Source of the DNA: Candidatus Pelagibacter sp.
GTDB lineage: Bacteria > Pseudomonadota > Alphaproteobacteria > Pelagibacterales > Pelagibacteraceae
Direction of reading: 5' to 3'
Length of the DNA stretch: 11,201 nucleotides
Assembly: GCA_013204495.1 (NCBI GenBank)
Contig: JABMNQ010000159.1
Span: forward strand, 1 to 11,201
Each line of letters starts with the position of its first letter. Positions within the stretch are counted from its first letter, which is position 1. Below, in pieces: positions 1-6,748 of this stretch. Below the pieces are notes generated by a model that was not told the DNA's origin, made no database searches, and worked only from the letters and a program-made list of their open reading frames with translations. Both the position numbers and the translations under genes were made by a program.

Positions 1-1
1 T

Positions 2-139
2 GACAGTGCTTTAGCTCTGTATCATTGGTCTCCAATTGCTGACGAATTAAAAACTTTGGATAGAAATATAGTATTAAATTCTATGATCTTAAAGTGGGAT
101 AATATTGAAAAAGAATTTAAAGAATTAATTAATTTTTAG
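2..139 (+). CDS. C-terminal fragment of an unrecognised protein
   Basis: An open frame enters from the left edge and ends at TAG 137-139, giving 45 residues (starts [15 protein letters not shown], ends EFKELINF). It is rich in charged and aliphatic residues and looks like a soluble helical C-terminus with no membrane segment. I do not recognise the family, and 45 residues are too few to assign a function. The codon usage (AAA, GAA, TTA, AAT) matches the neighbouring genes, which supports real coding. Its stop codon overlaps that of the convergent acs gene by 4 nt, so there is no room for a terminator between the two. The start and most of the gene lie outside the window. Confidence 0.6.
   Translation, partial: DSALALYHWSPIADELKTLDRNIVLNSMILKWDNIEKEFKELINF
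123..137. repeat. 15-mer shared by both convergent gene junctions (copy 1)
   Basis: AATTAATTAATTTTT lies across the 3' end of the left-edge gene and touches the acs stop codon. The identical 15-mer recurs at 8661-8675 at the only other convergent junction in the window. It contains overlapping TTAA/AATT palindromes followed by a T run. The match is seen directly; a function is not established and low complexity may explain it. Confidence 0.4.
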
Positions 140-2181
140 ATATTTTTTCTGTTATCAACTAAACTTTGTACAACACTTGGGTCAGCTAAAGTGGATGTGT
201 CACCCAATTGATTATGTTCATTAGCAGCAATTTTTCTTAAAATTCTTCTCATAATCTTTCCAGATCTAGTTTTGGGTAATCCAGGTGAAAAATGAATAAT
301 ATCTGGTGTTGCAAGAGCTCCAATTTGTTTTCTAACCCAAAGCTTAAGATCTCTTTCAAGATCTAAGTCTGATTTTTCTCCTACATTTAAAGTAACATAA
401 CAGTATAAACCATTGCCTTTAATATCATGCGGAAATCCAACTACAGCAGCTTCAGCAACTTTTGGATGAGCCACAAAAGCACTTTCTATTTCAGCAGTTC
501 CAAGATTATGACCAGAGACAATAATTACATCATCAACACGTCCTGTAATCCAGTAGTAACCATCTTTATCTCGTTTCGCCCCATCACCTGTAAAATATTT
601 CCCATCGACTTGAGAAAAATAAGTATCAATAAATCTTTGATGATCTCCATAAACAGTTCTCATTTGTCCAGGCCAAGATTGTGAAATACACAATCTTCCT
701 TCACCAGCTCCCTTGATTTCTTTTCCATTTTTATCAACAATAGCAGGCATAATTCCATAAAACGGTTTAGTAGCTGATCCTGGTTTTAAATTCATAGCTC
801 CTGTTTGTGGACTAATTAATATTCCACCAGTTTCAGTCTGCCACCACGTATCAACTATTGGGCATTTAGAATTACCTACTGTCTTATAGTACCACATCCA
901 AGCTTCAGGATTTATTGGTTCTCCAACAGTTCCTAATAATTTTAAAGATTTTCTTGAAGTCTTTTTAACAGGTTTATCACCCTCTCTCATCAAAGCTCTA
1001 ATAGCAGTTGGGGCTGTGTAAAAAATATTAACTTTATACTTATCTATTATTTGCCACCATCTTGAACTGTCAGGGTAAGTTGGAATTCCTTCAAACATTA
1101 TTGTAGTTGCACCATTAGCAAGGGGTCCATAAACAATATAGCTATGACCCGTTATCCAACCAATATCAGCTGTACACCAATAAATATCTTTTGGTTTGTA
1201 ATTAAAAACATATTGATGAGTCATTGATGCATAAACCATATAACCCCCTGTTGTATGTAAAACTCCTTTTGGTTTTCCAGTAGACCCAGAAGTGTAAAGA
1301 ATAAATAAAGGATCTTCAGCATTCATTTCTTCAGGCTCGCATTTATTTGATACGTCTTTAATTAAATCATCATACCAAACATCTCTATCTTTAACCCAGC
1401 CAACCTTATTTCCAGTTCTTTTTACAACTATGCATTTTTTAACATCGGGACATTTTCTTAAAGCCTCATCAGTGATTGCTTTTAGAGGAATGGTTTTTCC
1501 ACCTCTAACACCTTCATCTGCTGTAATAATATATTCAGATTTGCAATCATTAACTCTGCCAGAAATAGAGTCTGCTGAAAATCCACCAAAAATAATAGAG
1601 TGAACTGCACCAATCCTAGCACAAGCTAACATTGTTACCGCAAGTTCTGGGATCATAGTTAAATAAATTGTAACTCGGTCACCTTTTTTAATTCCTAATT
1701 TTTTTAGACCATTTGCAGCTCTAGAAACTTCAGTATGCAACTGTTTATATGAAATTTTTTTAGTATCATTTGGATCATCACCAACCCAGATAATTGCCGT
1801 TTTGTCTTTTTTGTCTTTAAGGTGACGGTCTATACAATTAGCAGAAGCATTTAATGTTCCATCTTCATACCATTTAATTCTAACGTCCTTCGTACTAAAT
1901 TTAACATCTTTAATTTTTTTATATGGTTTAATCCAGGTTATTCTTTTTCCCTCATTCTTCCAAAATGTGTCATTGTTTTTAATCGAGTCAGAATATTTTT
2001 TTTGATAGGTCGCTTTATTTACTAAAGCACTTTTCACCCACTCAGGTTTTGTTTTAAAAACCAGCTCTTTATCTTCAATTTTTTTTATAACTTTTTTTTT
2101 AGTAGGCTTGATTTTTTTCTTAACCTTAGATTTTTTAGGAATTTTTTTTTTAGCTTTAGATTTTACTTTTTGTTTTGGCAT
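136..2181 (-). CDS. acs: Acetyl-CoA synthetase (AMP-forming) with lysine-rich N-terminal extension
   Basis: 681 aa cytosolic enzyme that activates acetate to acetyl-CoA via acetyl-AMP, feeding the TCA/glyoxylate pathways. Family signatures are complete: P-loop [11 protein letters not shown] at 296-306; [10 protein letters not shown] at 444-453, whose tryptophans close the acyl pocket and favour acetate; YFTGD at 529-533; the hinge region [14 protein letters not shown] at 547-560; and PKTRSGK at 636-642. K642 is the adenylation lysine that is acetylated in regulated Acs proteins. The ACAS N-terminal region begins near residue 45. Ahead of it lies a tail in which 20 of the first 40 residues are lysine, making the protein about 30 residues longer than the usual ~650. 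The start is ATG 2179-2181, 13 nt after the EVE-gene stop, with no clear Shine-Dalgarno. No other in-frame Met occurs before residue 176, so the tail is probably translated. It is the last gene of the tsaD-EVE-acs run. Confidence 0.95.
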   Translation of the reverse strand: MPKQKVKSKAKKKIPKKSKVKKKIKPTKKKVIKKIEDKELVFKTKPEWVKSALVNKATYQKKYSDSIKNNDTFWKNEGKRITWIKPYKKIKDVKFSTKDVRIKWYEDGTLNASANCIDRHLKDKKDKTAIIWVGDDPNDTKKISYKQLHTEVSRAANGLKKLGIKKGDRVTIYLTMIPELAVTMLACARIGAVHSIIFGGFSADSISGRVNDCKSEYIITADEGVRGGKTIPLKAITDEALRKCPDVKKCIVVKRTGNKVGWVKDRDVWYDDLIKDVSNKCEPEEMNAEDPLFILYTSGSTGKPKGVLHTTGGYMVYASMTHQYVFNYKPKDIYWCTADIGWITGHSYIVYGPLANGATTIMFEGIPTYPDSSRWWQIIDKYKVNIFYTAPTAIRALMREGDKPVKKTSRKSLKLLGTVGEPINPEAWMWYYKTVGNSKCPIVDTWWQTETGGILISPQTGAMNLKPGSATKPFYGIMPAIVDKNGKEIKGAGEGRLCISQSWPGQMRTVYGDHQRFIDTYFSQVDGKYFTGDGAKRDKDGYYWITGRVDDVIIVSGHNLGTAEIESAFVAHPKVAEAAVVGFPHDIKGNGLYCYVTLNVGEKSDLDLERDLKLWVRKQIGALATPDIIHFSPGLPKTRSGKIMRRILRKIAANEHNQLGDTSTLADPSVVQSLVDNRKNI

Positions 2182-2194
2182 GAATTTTTTTTAT

Positions 2195-2608
2195 TTAAAT
2201 ACTACCCATCTTATTTAAAATTTTCCAGCTTTTAGAGTCGATTGGCATAACAGATAATCTGCTCTGTCTAATGAGTGATAAATGGCTAAGATCTTTGTTT
2301 TTTTTAACCTCATCAAGAGTTACACTTTTCTTTAACTTTTCCTTAAACTTTACTTGAACAGCTACAAATCGTCCATCTTTGTCGGTCTTGTCTAAGAAAG
2401 CCTCCTTACTAACCTCAACTATACCAACAATTTCTTTACCAATATTAGAATGATAAAAAAAACATAGGTCTCCTTTTTTCATTCTCTTTAAATTTTTAGC
2501 TGCTTGATAATTTCTTACCCCATCCCACACAGCGCCTTTAGCGCCAGCTTTTTTTTGCTGGTCAATTGACCAAACTTCTGGCTCAGACTTCATTAACCAA
2601 TATTGCAT
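2195..2608 (-). CDS. EVE-domain (PUA-like fold) protein, THYN1-type
   Basis: 137 aa small cytosolic protein, essentially a single EVE domain (PF01878). Typical blocks are visible: YWLMKSEP at 3-10, VWDGVRNYQAAKN at 27-39, GDLCFFYHS at 46-54, VGIVEVSKEA at 61-70, and a C-terminal LIRQSRLSVMPI at 112-123 resembling the end of eukaryotic THYN1. EVE domains are related to YTH and PUA folds and are thought to bind modified nucleic-acid bases; the ligand of this bacterial group is unclear. I chose ATG 2606-2608 because it overlaps the tsaD stop as TAATG, has GGAG 10 nt upstream, and begins exactly where homology begins. A longer frame from ATG 2662 would add 18 cysteine- and arginine-rich residues read out of frame from tsaD. 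The overlap suggests translational coupling with tsaD. Confidence 0.88.
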   Translation of the reverse strand: MQYWLMKSEPEVWSIDQQKKAGAKGAVWDGVRNYQAAKNLKRMKKGDLCFFYHSNIGKEIVGIVEVSKEAFLDKTDKDGRFVAVQVKFKEKLKKSVTLDEVKKNKDLSHLSLIRQSRLSVMPIDSKSWKILNKMGSI

Positions 2609-3681
2609 TATAATCTTACTCCAGCACCTTTTAAAAAAGCAGCATCCGCGTCTAAAGGCCATCTAGGTTTTGCTGGACTATCCAATTCACTAAATTGATT
2701 TAATTTAAATTTTTCTAATCCAACCATTGCAATCATTGCCGCATTATCTCCACACAAATTAATAGGTGGAAATATTGCTTCAAACCCTTCTTCTTCACAA
2801 AGGTTAGTTAGAACTTCTCGAATTCTTTTATTTGCTGCAACACCACCCGCAACAACAAATTTATTTTTTTTAATTTCATTCATTTTTTTAAACTCTTCAA
2901 AAGCAATTTTACTTTTCTTATATAGTATTTCCTCAATTGTTTTTTGAAAAGATGCTGCAAGGTCATATTTTTCTTGATCAGTTTTAATTTGTTTTGAGAT
3001 TTTTAAAACAGCAGTTTTTAAACCTGCAAATGATAAATTGCAGCCACCTTTATGAAAAATTGGCTTGGGCAATAAATATTTATTTGGATCGCCTTTTTTT
3101 GCGTATACTTCAATTTGTGGACCACCAGGAAATTCTATACCTAATAATTTTGCTGTTTTGTCAAATGCCTCACCTACAGCATCATCAATAGTTGTTCCTA
3201 GGCGTTTATAGTTTCCTAAACCTTGAACACTTAAAAATTGAGTATGACCGCCAGAAATTAAAAGTAATAGATAAGGGTAATTTAATTCAGAATTTAGTTT
3301 TGGACTTAAAGCGTGTCCCTCTAAATGGTTAACGGCAATAAAGGGTTTATTAAGTGAAGAGGCCATGGCTTTACCAAAACTTAAACCAACAGACAGACAA
3401 ACTATAAGACCTGGACCTGCAGTTGCTGCTATAGCGTCTATATCTTCTATTTTTACTCCGCTTTCATCAAGTGCTTTTTTAGTAATTAAATCTATTTTCT
3501 CAATATGAGATCTTGCAGCAAGCTCAGGAACAACCCCACCAAATTCTTTATGAATATCAACTTGACTTGAAACAATATTTGATAAAATTGTTGGCACACC
3601 TTGCTCATTTTCGGTTATGATAGAGGCTGCAGTTTCATCGCAGCTTGATTCAATTCCTAAAATTATGGGTTTTTTATTCAT
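2608..3681 (-). CDS. tsaD: tRNA N6-adenosine threonylcarbamoyltransferase TsaD (Kae1/Gcp/YgjD)
   Basis: 357 aa. TsaD, with TsaB and TsaE, transfers the threonylcarbamoyl group from TC-AMP (made by TsaC) to A37 of ANN-decoding tRNAs to make t6A. The ASKHA-fold signatures are complete: GIESSCDETAAS at 9-20, VVPELAARSHI at 50-60, the metal-binding HLEGH at 119-123 (H119 and H123), LISGGHTQF at 141-149, EFPGGP at 183-188, NLSFAGLKTA at 215-224, VAGGVAANKRIR at 277-288, and LCGDNAAMIA at 309-318 with the third metal ligand D312. The length is normal for the family. The start is ATG 3679-3681, directly before the glycine-rich N-terminal strand. It is the first gene of the minus-strand run and is divergent from hemC; this tsaD/hemC head-to-head arrangement is, as I recall, common in alphaproteobacteria. 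Confidence 0.97.
   Translation of the reverse strand: MNKKPIILGIESSCDETAASIITENEQGVPTILSNIVSSQVDIHKEFGGVVPELAARSHIEKIDLITKKALDESGVKIEDIDAIAATAGPGLIVCLSVGLSFGKAMASSLNKPFIAVNHLEGHALSPKLNSELNYPYLLLLISGGHTQFLSVQGLGNYKRLGTTIDDAVGEAFDKTAKLLGIEFPGGPQIEVYAKKGDPNKYLLPKPIFHKGGCNLSFAGLKTAVLKISKQIKTDQEKYDLAASFQKTIEEILYKKSKIAFEEFKKMNEIKKNKFVVAGGVAANKRIREVLTNLCEEEGFEAIFPPINLCGDNAAMIAMVGLEKFKLNQFSELDSPAKPRWPLDADAAFLKGAGVRL
2619..2622 (-). promoter_or_regulatory. Shine-Dalgarno GGAG for the EVE gene
   Basis: GGAG on the minus strand lies inside the last codons of tsaD, 10 nt before ATG 2606-2608. It supports the short EVE start that overlaps the tsaD stop, rather than the upstream ATG at 2662. It is one of only two recognisable SD motifs that I found in the window. 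Confidence 0.55.
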
Positions 3682-3740
3682 TAAATTAGTTTTTATTAAT
3701 AATACAATCTCAATATAAGTATGAAGTATAAAGCAAATAA
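3682..3740. promoter_or_regulatory. Divergent tsaD / hemC intergenic promoter region
   Basis: These 59 bp are the only space from which tsaD (minus) and hemC (plus) can be transcribed. For hemC, -10-like hexamers are TACAAT at 3703-3708 and TATAAG at 3714-3719, neither with a good -35 box. For tsaD, several AT hexamers on the minus strand could serve, such as TATTAT close to the start. Neither start codon has an obvious Shine-Dalgarno. The region must hold two promoters by its position, but I cannot place the boxes with confidence. I see no inverted repeat or operator. Confidence 0.5.
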
Positions 3741-4664
3741 ATGAAAAATAGAAAAATTATTATAGGTTCAAGAGGAAGCAAATTAGCACTTATCTATGCT
3801 GAAAAGGCTAAAGAAAATATTCTAAGATATGCAAAAAATTATGAAATTGAAGAAGTAGTTATTAAAGAAATTGTAACTAAGGGCGATCAAATTCAAGATA
3901 GAAGATTATCAGAAATGGGTGGTAAGGGTCTTTTTTCCAAGACAATAGAAGTTGAACTGTTAGATAATAAAATCGATATAGCCGTGCATGCTTTAAAAGA
4001 CATGCCTTCCGAAGAAACCAAGGGATTGTTAACTAATTGTTTTTTAGAAAGAAATGATCCAAGAGAAATTTTAATCAGTAAAAATAATAAACATTTAAAA
4101 GATTTAGAATTAAACTCTATAATTGGCACCTCTTCATTTAGAAGGGAGTTTCAGATTAAAAAAATAAGAAATGATTTAGAGTGTAAATTAATTAGAGGAA
4201 ATGTAGATACCAGAATAAGAAAACTTAATGAAAATCTATATGATGGGATTATATTATCTTATGCTGGAATTAATTCATTAGGCTTAAATAAAAATATATC
4301 TCAAACTTTTTCGACATCAGAAATTATACCTTGTGCAGGACAAGGAGTTATCGCTCTACAGTGTAGAGATAATGATAACGAATTAATTAAACTATTAAAA
4401 TTAGTAAATCATAAAAAAACACACAACTGCATAAAAGCAGAAAGAAGTGTCTTAAAAATTTTAGAAGGAGACTGTGAAACAGCAGTGGGTGCTTTTGCAA
4501 GTATTGAAGGAGATAAAATTAATTTAGAAGTAGAGCTGTTTTCGTTAGATGGCAAAGATAGATTTTATTTAAAGTCTTCTAAGAGAATAGAAGAAGCTGA
4601 GGAATTAGGAATAGAGATTGGTAAAGCTCTTAAAAAAGAATCTAACAATTCTTATAAAAGATAA
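3741..4664 (+). CDS. hemC: Porphobilinogen deaminase (hydroxymethylbilane synthase)
   Basis: 307 aa cytosolic enzyme that condenses four porphobilinogens into hydroxymethylbilane on a covalently bound dipyrromethane cofactor, a step of haem synthesis. Visible signatures: IGSRGSKLAL at 8-17, GGKGLFSKTIEVELL at 60-74, VHALKDMPSE at 82-91 with catalytic Asp D87, GTSSFRRE at 129-136, IRGNVDTRIRKL at 151-162 (porphyrin-binding arginines), CAGQGVIALQCR at 198-209, and GDCETAVGAFA at 243-253 with cofactor-attaching Cys C245. The length matches the family (about 310). The start is ATG 3741, just before the conserved first strand, with no clear SD. It is the first gene of a six-gene + strand run, and hemD follows after a single base. 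Confidence 0.96.
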   Translation: MKNRKIIIGSRGSKLALIYAEKAKENILRYAKNYEIEEVVIKEIVTKGDQIQDRRLSEMGGKGLFSKTIEVELLDNKIDIAVHALKDMPSEETKGLLTNCFLERNDPREILISKNNKHLKDLELNSIIGTSSFRREFQIKKIRNDLECKLIRGNVDTRIRKLNENLYDGIILSYAGINSLGLNKNISQTFSTSEIIPCAGQGVIALQCRDNDNELIKLLKLVNHKKTHNCIKAERSVLKILEGDCETAVGAFASIEGDKINLEVELFSLDGKDRFYLKSSKRIEEAEELGIEIGKALKKESNNSYKR

Positions 4665-4665
4665 T

Positions 4666-5364
4666 ATGCATATTTTATTTACAAGACCATTAGAGGATTG
4701 CCATGAAATGATGTTAAAGTTTCAATCATTGGGTAATCACATATCTCATTTACCATTAATCAACATCCAAGGTATAGAATATAAATCTTTTAATTATTCT
4801 GAATTTAAAGGAATTGTTTTTACAAGCGCTAATGCTATTAAATTTTTGAACATAAAGAAAATTGATAAACAGCTAAAATGTTTTTGTGTAGGGAATGCTA
4901 CTGAAAAAAAAGCAAGAAGTGTTGGTTTTCAAAATGTTTTTGCAGCAGAGGGAAATGTAAATAATCTCAAAGAACTGATTTTACAAAATTTTAATCCTTC
5001 TGAGGGCCAATTGATCTATGTTAGTGGAGAAGTTATTTCTAGCAACTTAGATCAAGAACTAATTTTAGAAGGTTACAACGTGGAAAGAATAATTAACTAC
5101 AGAGCTAATGAAATTCAAAAATACGACGAAAATTTTATTGAAAAGCTCAAGTTAAAAATGCCAGACATTACCTATGTTTATTCACAGAATAGTGCGATTA
5201 ACTTTTTAAAGGTAATTAAAAATTATCACTTAGAAAGCTTATGGATGAATACTAATTTGATGTGTGTGGGTGAAAAAACTTCTGCAATCCTTAATGAAAT
5301 AAAGTGGAAAAAAATTTTTCTTTTTAACCCTGGAGAAGAGGAATTTTTGCTATATAAAATTTAG
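4666..5364 (+). CDS. hemD: Uroporphyrinogen-III synthase
   Basis: 232 aa. HemD closes hydroxymethylbilane with inversion of ring D to give uroporphyrinogen III, directly after HemC. The family is poorly conserved, but the expected marks are present: an N-terminal ILFTRP at 3-8, GIVFTSANAIKF at 49-60, CFCVGNATEKKARSVGF at 72-88, YVSGE at 118-122, INYRANE at 143-149, YVYSQNSAINFL at 170-181, and CVGEKTSAIL at 200-209. They occur in the order expected for the two alternating domains. I chose ATG 4666-4668, one base after the hemC stop. A TTG at 4618 in the same frame would add 16 residues and overlap hemC by 47 nt, without matching the family N-terminus. Context beside hemC strongly supports the call. 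I see no HemX/mitofilin-like gene after it, as is often found in other alphaproteobacteria. Confidence 0.92.
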   Translation: MHILFTRPLEDCHEMMLKFQSLGNHISHLPLINIQGIEYKSFNYSEFKGIVFTSANAIKFLNIKKIDKQLKCFCVGNATEKKARSVGFQNVFAAEGNVNNLKELILQNFNPSEGQLIYVSGEVISSNLDQELILEGYNVERIINYRANEIQKYDENFIEKLKLKMPDITYVYSQNSAINFLKVIKNYHLESLWMNTNLMCVGEKTSAILNEIKWKKIFLFNPGEEEFLLYKI

Positions 5365-5366
5365 AT

Positions 5367-6452
5367 ATGGACATATTTAACAATTTTAGTGACTTATTTT
5401 TTTCAGTTTGGTCAAAAGGAATTCACGGAATTGATATTTTTCAAATACTAATTGGTATTGGAATATTTTTTATTTTTTTAATCTTTAGAGGAATTATCAG
5501 TAAAGTAATTATTAAAAGACTAGAAAATCTTTCTAAGAGAACCAGTAATAAATTAGACGATACTTTTGTTCATGCAATGGTGGGACCAGCAAGATTTCTT
5601 CCAATTGTGATAGGTTTTTTTATTGCAAGTTACTATATGTCCTTTGGAGAAGAAGGCAAAGTAGCCATAGATACAATTAACAGAACCTTAATAACTGTTT
5701 TAATTTTTTGGGTAATCCATCAAATTGTTGAACCTGTCTCTTATATTTTAAGTGGTTTAGATAAAATGCTAACTAGAGAATTAATTGGGTGGATTATTAA
5801 GTCATTAAAAATTTTGATTTTCATTTTAGGTACGGCAGCTGTTCTCGAACTTTGGGGAATAAAAATTGGACCAATTATTGCAGGACTTGGTTTATTTGGT
5901 GTTGCTGTAGCTTTGGGTGCACAAGATTTATTTAAAAATTTAATATCTGGAATTTTAGTTTTAGTTGAAAAAAGATTTAAAATCGGAGACTGGATTTTAG
6001 TTGAAGGAACAATCGAAGGGGTTGTTGAGAAAATTGGCTTTAGATCAACAGTGATTAGAAAATTTGATAAATCTTTAGCGATAATTCCAAACTTTCAATT
6101 TGCTGAAAATTCAGTTGTCAATATTAGTGAGACAACTAATTGGAGAGTAAGATGGTCTATTACCCTTCAATACAACACAACTGTTGCACAATTAAAAAAA
6201 GTTAGAGAAGAAATTGAAAGCTATATTAATAAAAGTGAGGACTTTGATCAAAGTGTTGGTGTTGCTGTGAGAATTGAAAAATTTTCTGACAGTTCAATAG
6301 ATTTGCTGGTTAGATGTTTCACGGCAAGCAATAGTTGGAGTGACTCACTTTTGGTTAAAGAAAGACTAGCGATTGCAATTAAAGAAATAGTAGAAGATAA
6401 CAAGGCTTCATTTGCTTTCCCAAGTCAGTCAATTTATATCGAGAAAAAATGA
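5367..6452 (+). CDS. MscS-family small-conductance mechanosensitive channel
   Basis: 361 aa inner-membrane protein that should open under membrane tension and release solutes in hypo-osmotic shock. By eye there are about five membrane segments, near residues 24-46, 75-93, 106-128, 141-160 and the pore-lining helix 167-200. The pore helix carries the family pattern GLGLFGVAVALGAQDLFKN at about 173-191 and then ISGILVLVEKRFKIGDWI, the start of the beta domain. IRKFDKSLAIIPN at 230-242 and a mixed alpha/beta cytoplasmic end to 361 complete the MscS layout. The protein is larger than E. coli MscS (286 aa) because of extra N-terminal helices. It starts 2 nt after the hemD stop, and its TGA overlaps the start of the next gene as ATGA, so it is probably co-transcribed with hemCD. 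It could equally be a YbdG- or YnaI-like paralogue; the gating role is inferred from the family. Confidence 0.9.
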   Translation: MDIFNNFSDLFFSVWSKGIHGIDIFQILIGIGIFFIFLIFRGIISKVIIKRLENLSKRTSNKLDDTFVHAMVGPARFLPIVIGFFIASYYMSFGEEGKVAIDTINRTLITVLIFWVIHQIVEPVSYILSGLDKMLTRELIGWIIKSLKILIFILGTAAVLELWGIKIGPIIAGLGLFGVAVALGAQDLFKNLISGILVLVEKRFKIGDWILVEGTIEGVVEKIGFRSTVIRKFDKSLAIIPNFQFAENSVVNISETTNWRVRWSITLQYNTTVAQLKKVREEIESYINKSEDFDQSVGVAVRIEKFSDSSIDLLVRCFTASNSWSDSLLVKERLAIAIKEIVEDNKASFAFPSQSIYIEKK

Positions 6453-6739
6453 TAGCAATTTTTTATTTGGTTCTTCAAATATTAAAACTCTATTCTTATG
6501 TGGTAATTGCAAATGTAGTTATCAGCTGGCTTATTGCTTTTAATGTTTTAAATACTCAAAATAGATTTGTTTATTCAATTTTAGAAATGACCCATCGTCT
6601 AACAGATCCTATTTTGAATAAAATTAGAAGTTTTTTACCAAAACTTGGAACGCTAGATATCTCTCCAGTAATTTTGCTAATATTGCTATGGTTTGTAGAA
6701 ATGTGTATGAAGCTATATATTGCACCAATGATTTTTTAA
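6449..6739 (+). CDS. yggT: YggT-family membrane protein
   Basis: 96 aa integral membrane protein of the YggT family (PF02325). Hydrophobic segments lie at about 5-30 and 70-92, joined by a short hydrophilic loop with the family core TDPILNKIRSFLP at about 52-64 and LGTLDISPVILLILL at about 66-80. ISWLIAFNVLN near 25-35 is also typical. Bacterial members have been linked to osmotic tolerance, plastid homologues (CCB3) to cytochrome assembly, and others to cell division and membrane organisation; the molecular role here is unknown. Its ATG overlaps the TGA stop of the channel gene (ATGA), indicating translational coupling, and folD follows after 9 nt. Being next to an osmotic channel makes an envelope-stress link plausible but unproven. 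From memory, yggT precedes folD in several alphaproteobacteria, often with a DUF167 gene between, which is absent here. Confidence 0.9.
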   Translation: MIAIFYLVLQILKLYSYVVIANVVISWLIAFNVLNTQNRFVYSILEMTHRLTDPILNKIRSFLPKLGTLDISPVILLILLWFVEMCMKLYIAPMIF

Positions 6740-6743
6740 GGAA
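6738..6743 (+). promoter_or_regulatory. Shine-Dalgarno AAGGAA for folD
   Basis: AAGGAA overlaps the last two bases of the YggT-family TAA stop and sits 5 nt before the folD ATG at 6749. It is the clearest ribosome binding site in the window and fixes the folD start. Most other genes here lack an SD. Confidence 0.65.
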
Positions 6744-6748
6744 ACTTT

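Noticed and set aside
427..684. 85-codon + strand open frame inside acs
   Set aside because: It lies wholly antisense to strongly conserved acs codons, with a low-complexity composition and no recognisable domain; it is a shadow frame. The same applies to open frames at 2994-3191, 3893-4129, 7309-7566, 8448-8639, 8928-9113, 9803-10036 and 10926-11195.
2609..2662. Longer EVE protein starting at ATG 2660-2662
   Set aside because: The extra 18 residues are read out of frame from conserved tsaD codons, are Cys/Arg-rich and do not match the EVE N-terminus; the TAATG start with GGAG is better.
3721..3744. Seven-codon leader frame (MKYKANK) whose TGA overlaps the hemC ATG
   Set aside because: It could suggest translational coupling of a leader peptide, but such short frames are common in AT-rich spacers, it lacks an SD, and nothing in its sequence suggests an attenuator.
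4618..4665. Longer hemD from TTG 4618
   Set aside because: It would overlap hemC by 47 nt, and homology to uroporphyrinogen-III synthases begins at the ATG at 4666 (ILFTRP).
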